Source: Motacilla alba alba | Lineage: Eukaryota > Chordata > Aves > Passeriformes > Motacillidae | Direction of reading: 5' to 3' | NCBI RefSeq assembly: GCF_015832195.1 | Contig: NC_052017.1 | Coordinates: forward strand, 46,453,652-46,517,651 | DNA length: 64,000 nucleotides | Shown here: positions 61,001-64,000 of the stretch, piece after piece | Layout of the letters: each line of letters starts with the position of its first letter | Numbering within the stretch: the stretch's first letter is position 1 | The notes under the pieces: generated by a model | What the model saw: the letters and a program-made list of their open reading frames with translations, nothing else | Told to the model about the DNA's origin: nothing | Database searches by the model: none | Made by a program: the position numbers and the translations under genes

Positions 61001-64000
61001 TGGAACAAAGTCATCAGTGTAACAGTATAGCTTTGAGTTTTAATATTGTTGATTTAGGTCATAATATAGGAAACTAGGACTTTTGCGGGTAGAAAAGATT
61101 TCCTTTGGCCTAGGTAGTCTCATTTCTGTGTCAGAAAGAACAATGGTTGTGCCTTGTACTTTACAGCTTCCATCTGGTTCAGATATCACACACGGAGATA
61201 CCAAGCAATGACCCCTCATGAGGTGGCTGTTGACTTCAGTGGGAGCTGGATGGCGTGGCAGGGTAAGAAAGGAGTATCATGCATATGAGTTGTCTGGAGC
61301 ACTGCTAGCACAGGACAACTTGGGCCTACCACTCTCCCTGGCCAATTATATCTGAAGACAAAACTAATGCAAGATATTCTGAAATATTTTTGAAAATATT
61401 TCACTGCTCTTTCTTCTGTTTTAACAATGAGTTTAAATGAAAAACACATGGCAATCAATTAGGCAGGGACTGTAAGCTCTCCCAGACAAGGGCTGTTCTT
61501 TTTGTGTATACATAGAGAGTGAGATATATTTCTGCCAATTTTAACTGTCTAGGAGCTGTGTCTACTCTAAAGCAGTTGCCCGGGCATCTGCTGAACTCTT
61601 TGCAGAGAGTCCTTGCTAAGCAATCCACCCCATCTACCTTTGATGATGCATCCTTTAGGACTGTGGAAAAGTTTTGCTTCAACTCACATTTATTCCTTTC
61701 CTCATACAACTAAAAGTACAGTTTTAACCCCTTTTGCTTTGCCACCCACCCAGCCCCAGTCACTCAGTCTCAGAGGGCAGAGGATCTCCCCAGTCAGGAT
61801 GGCCCTCTTGCATTCCTGCTATTACCCCTCTTGGTTAAAATCAGTTCTCCTGAAGAGGGTAGAGGGGAAAGAGGGAAGTGGGAAGAGAGGCCCTGGGACT
61901 AACAAAAAAGGGGAGTGAGTTGTGGAGGAAGAACACTGCAAGCAAGGAAGATTCAGATGTCAGAAGGCAAGCAAGGATCTCTAAAAGAGGAATGGTACCT
62001 GGAAAAGAAGGATATATTTTGTGGAAATATGGCGCAAAATCAGATCTTATAAAAAGCCATTGCTGAAAGAAGAGCACTTGTGGAAAGTTTGGCAAATGGG
62101 TTAATAATTGAGCTTTTTACACATGCATTTAAGTCCTTCTTGTTCCTGTTCTCTGATAAAAGTGAGCAGCAGCTATTTTAGTCACCACAATATTATTTCG
62201 TGGCCAGAAATCTCCACTGGAGAAAAGGTCAGTTGGCTTCAAAGGCACAAATGAGTGAAAGAAGTCAATAAAACAATATTAAATACAACAGCTGTTTCAC
62301 TCAGTATCCTAAACTTGGTTAAAGTGTTCAACTTCCCTTGACTGTTACTTTTTTCCTAAAGGGATAAATATAAACATAACTTAAATTTCTCATTTTTTAT
62401 AGGATGCTGTGCCATTTTCAGCTGATTGTAAAATATTTATGCAAGGAGAAACTAACAGCAGACAGGCTTAATACTTGACTCTGAATTTCTACGAGAAGAA
62501 TACATAACTCCTTCAGGTAATGGAAAGAGAAAACAAGTATGTGGTTAATCATTAATTTTCTAAATTAGAAAATAAAAAGGAAAAACATAAAAATAGAAGT
62601 AAATTACAAGGCACATTGTCTTCATAAGAGCATAAGTGTACATTTGGGATAAGTGCAGGAAAGGGACTTGTCTCAAGAATACTTTCTAGTAAAAGGAGGA
62701 GAGGAAAGAAGTAATCTAAGGGATTATCTGCACCAGATAAAAGCTCTTGGATAAACTCCCATGCCTATTAACAGCTCATCTCCAAGAAAACATAGTAGAG
62801 TCCACAGATAGGGCAAAAATGTGTGTTTACCTCATATAAAATTTCCTCCCAGGCTCTTCCAGTAAGAGTAGAAGTAGATGAAGGAATCAGTGGGGAAGAG
62901 ATTTGCAGGGCTTCCCATCTTCCATGTTAAACTTCAATTCTTCCTTCTGCCCTGAGCTCTGCAGGCCCAAGTCATGCTCTCTACATTCATGCTTTGTGTA
63001 AAAGCAGGAGGGAAAATTAGCTCACAGTGTACTCAGGGAAGGTTGTCATTGCTGGGGGAAGAAACTGGGAGACAGTATTTTCTGCTTCTCTGTGACTGGC
63101 CCACATAATGGCTCGCTCTGGCTCAGAGTCTCAGGTTTTTCAAAACGCCCGGTGAGCTCTTTGGTCTGACATACAAATCTAACTTTCATTGCTGGCAATT
63201 CCACTGCACAGCCCTGAGGACACCCCTCTACATTGCAGCCTGAGCTCATGTCTGGCTTCATACACCGAATTTGTTGCCAGCTTGGCAAGACTGCTGCAGA
63301 TCCTCATTGGCCCTCTGTGGGGCAAAGACAGGAAGAGAAGTCATAAATGCACGAGGGAGGTTTCTCCATGAGTTCTCTCAACTGGATTCCCCTCTTCTGA
63401 GTATGTTAACACAAAGTAGCACAGTAAGGATCTAGACATACAACGTTTGCCTACCAGGCACTTTTCTTACCATTATGTTCAGTGGGCATCCACAAAGCCA
63501 AGTACCATGGGGACAAATGCTGATTGCTAAGCATACTTAAAAGACAGAAACTCAGCTGGGATGAATGAGTACAGCTTTCACAAAGTATGTGAATCTGTCT
63601 GGAAGCAGCACTTTATAATTTTAGTGCTACAGCTCAGGCAGCTTTGGGATGGGGAGATGCACTTCTCTATCACCTTGTCCCACTGAACAGCTGGGTGAGC
63701 AGCAGCGATACAGCACTTAATACACACTCAAGTAGTGCCTGCTAGCCAGGATGGGAACTTCACATTTAGTTTAAGCTTTGTTTCATATGACTTCAGTAGC
63801 AGGTTTATGGCACAACATTTCCTTTAGGGTATTCTTTGTGTTTCCCTGGTGCCTTGAATCAAACACTCACTTCAGGCAAAATGGGAGAATTAGTCATCGA
63901 TTGGTGTCAAATGGGTCTGCATGGGACACCTAAATGCCACTTCAGTGACTAAGTTACAGCAATTCCTGAGTAAAATTAAATAACATCAGTGCCTGTGTAT
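58007..64000. other. Non-coding stretch, no gene confirmed
   Basis: Mostly AT-rich unique sequence. The least random-looking frame is 116 codons on the minus strand at 58384-58734, with no identified family and only weak case for a pseudogene. Other frames (130 codons at 59027-59419; 101 codons at 61613-61918) also lack resemblance. An 11-bp inverted repeat lies at 60924-60949. No RNA gene or CR1 tail recognised. Confidence 0.5.
60924..60949. repeat. Perfect 11-bp AT-rich inverted repeat
   Basis: TAATTCAATTA (60924-60934) and TAATTGAATTA (60939-60949) pair perfectly around AATC. The AT-only arms make chance origin plausible, but the TAATTG/TAATTC cores could also serve as a homeodomain dyad. 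Confidence 0.75.

Noticed and set aside
1..64000. CRISPR array, operon, phage or plasmid features
   Set aside because: No regularly spaced direct repeats, no ribosome-binding-site-linked gene runs, and the CR1 LINEs identify vertebrate nuclear DNA.

Overview
This window is almost certainly nuclear DNA from an amniote, most likely a bird. The only interspersed repeats I can recognise are CR1-type LINE fragments. One of them ends in the ATTCTGTG/ATTCTATG octamers typical of avian CR1 3' ends. Repeat density is low, the DNA is moderately AT-rich and CpG-poor, and there is no sign of bacterial gene organisation. A turtle or crocodilian cannot be strictly excluded, and I cannot name the species or the locus.

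I find no convincing protein-coding gene. The longest open frames are about 115-150 codons. Many are overlapped by equally long frames on the other strand, and none except those inside CR1 elements resembles a protein family I know. The window is therefore best read as intergenic (gene-desert) or deep intronic sequence.

Layout: 1-10.2 kb is AT-rich unique sequence with short simple repeats, two small CpG-enriched patches (about 5.5-5.75 kb and 7.95-8.25 kb) and a perfect 20-bp palindrome at 9436. A CR1 fragment with an open reverse-transcriptase C-terminus lies at 10.2-10.5 kb, and a CR1 3' tail at 18.4-18.5 kb. From 18.5 to 40.0 kb I recognise no interspersed repeat. That stretch holds the best candidates for conserved regulatory DNA: 22.54-23.70 kb (CpG-enriched, with a 22-C run), 30.0-30.4 kb, 31.27-31.40 kb, 33.45-34.24 kb and 39.5-39.8 kb. 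From 40 to 58 kb CR1 pieces are frequent: 40.0-40.8, 41.24-41.29, 50.5-50.65, 51.4-51.6, 52.26-53.9 (endonuclease and reverse-transcriptase remnants, internally deleted) and a very old copy at 57.5-57.9 kb. A 26-bp tandem duplication with a 14-bp perfect hairpin sits just beyond the last one. The final 6 kb has no gene I can identify.

How it may work together: the CR1-free middle, dense in homeodomain-type TAAT cores and locally raised CpG, would fit a cluster of developmental enhancers controlling a gene outside the window. This is inference from sequence appearance only. No alignment was possible, and all CR1 calls rest on recognition of family consensus features rather than a search.
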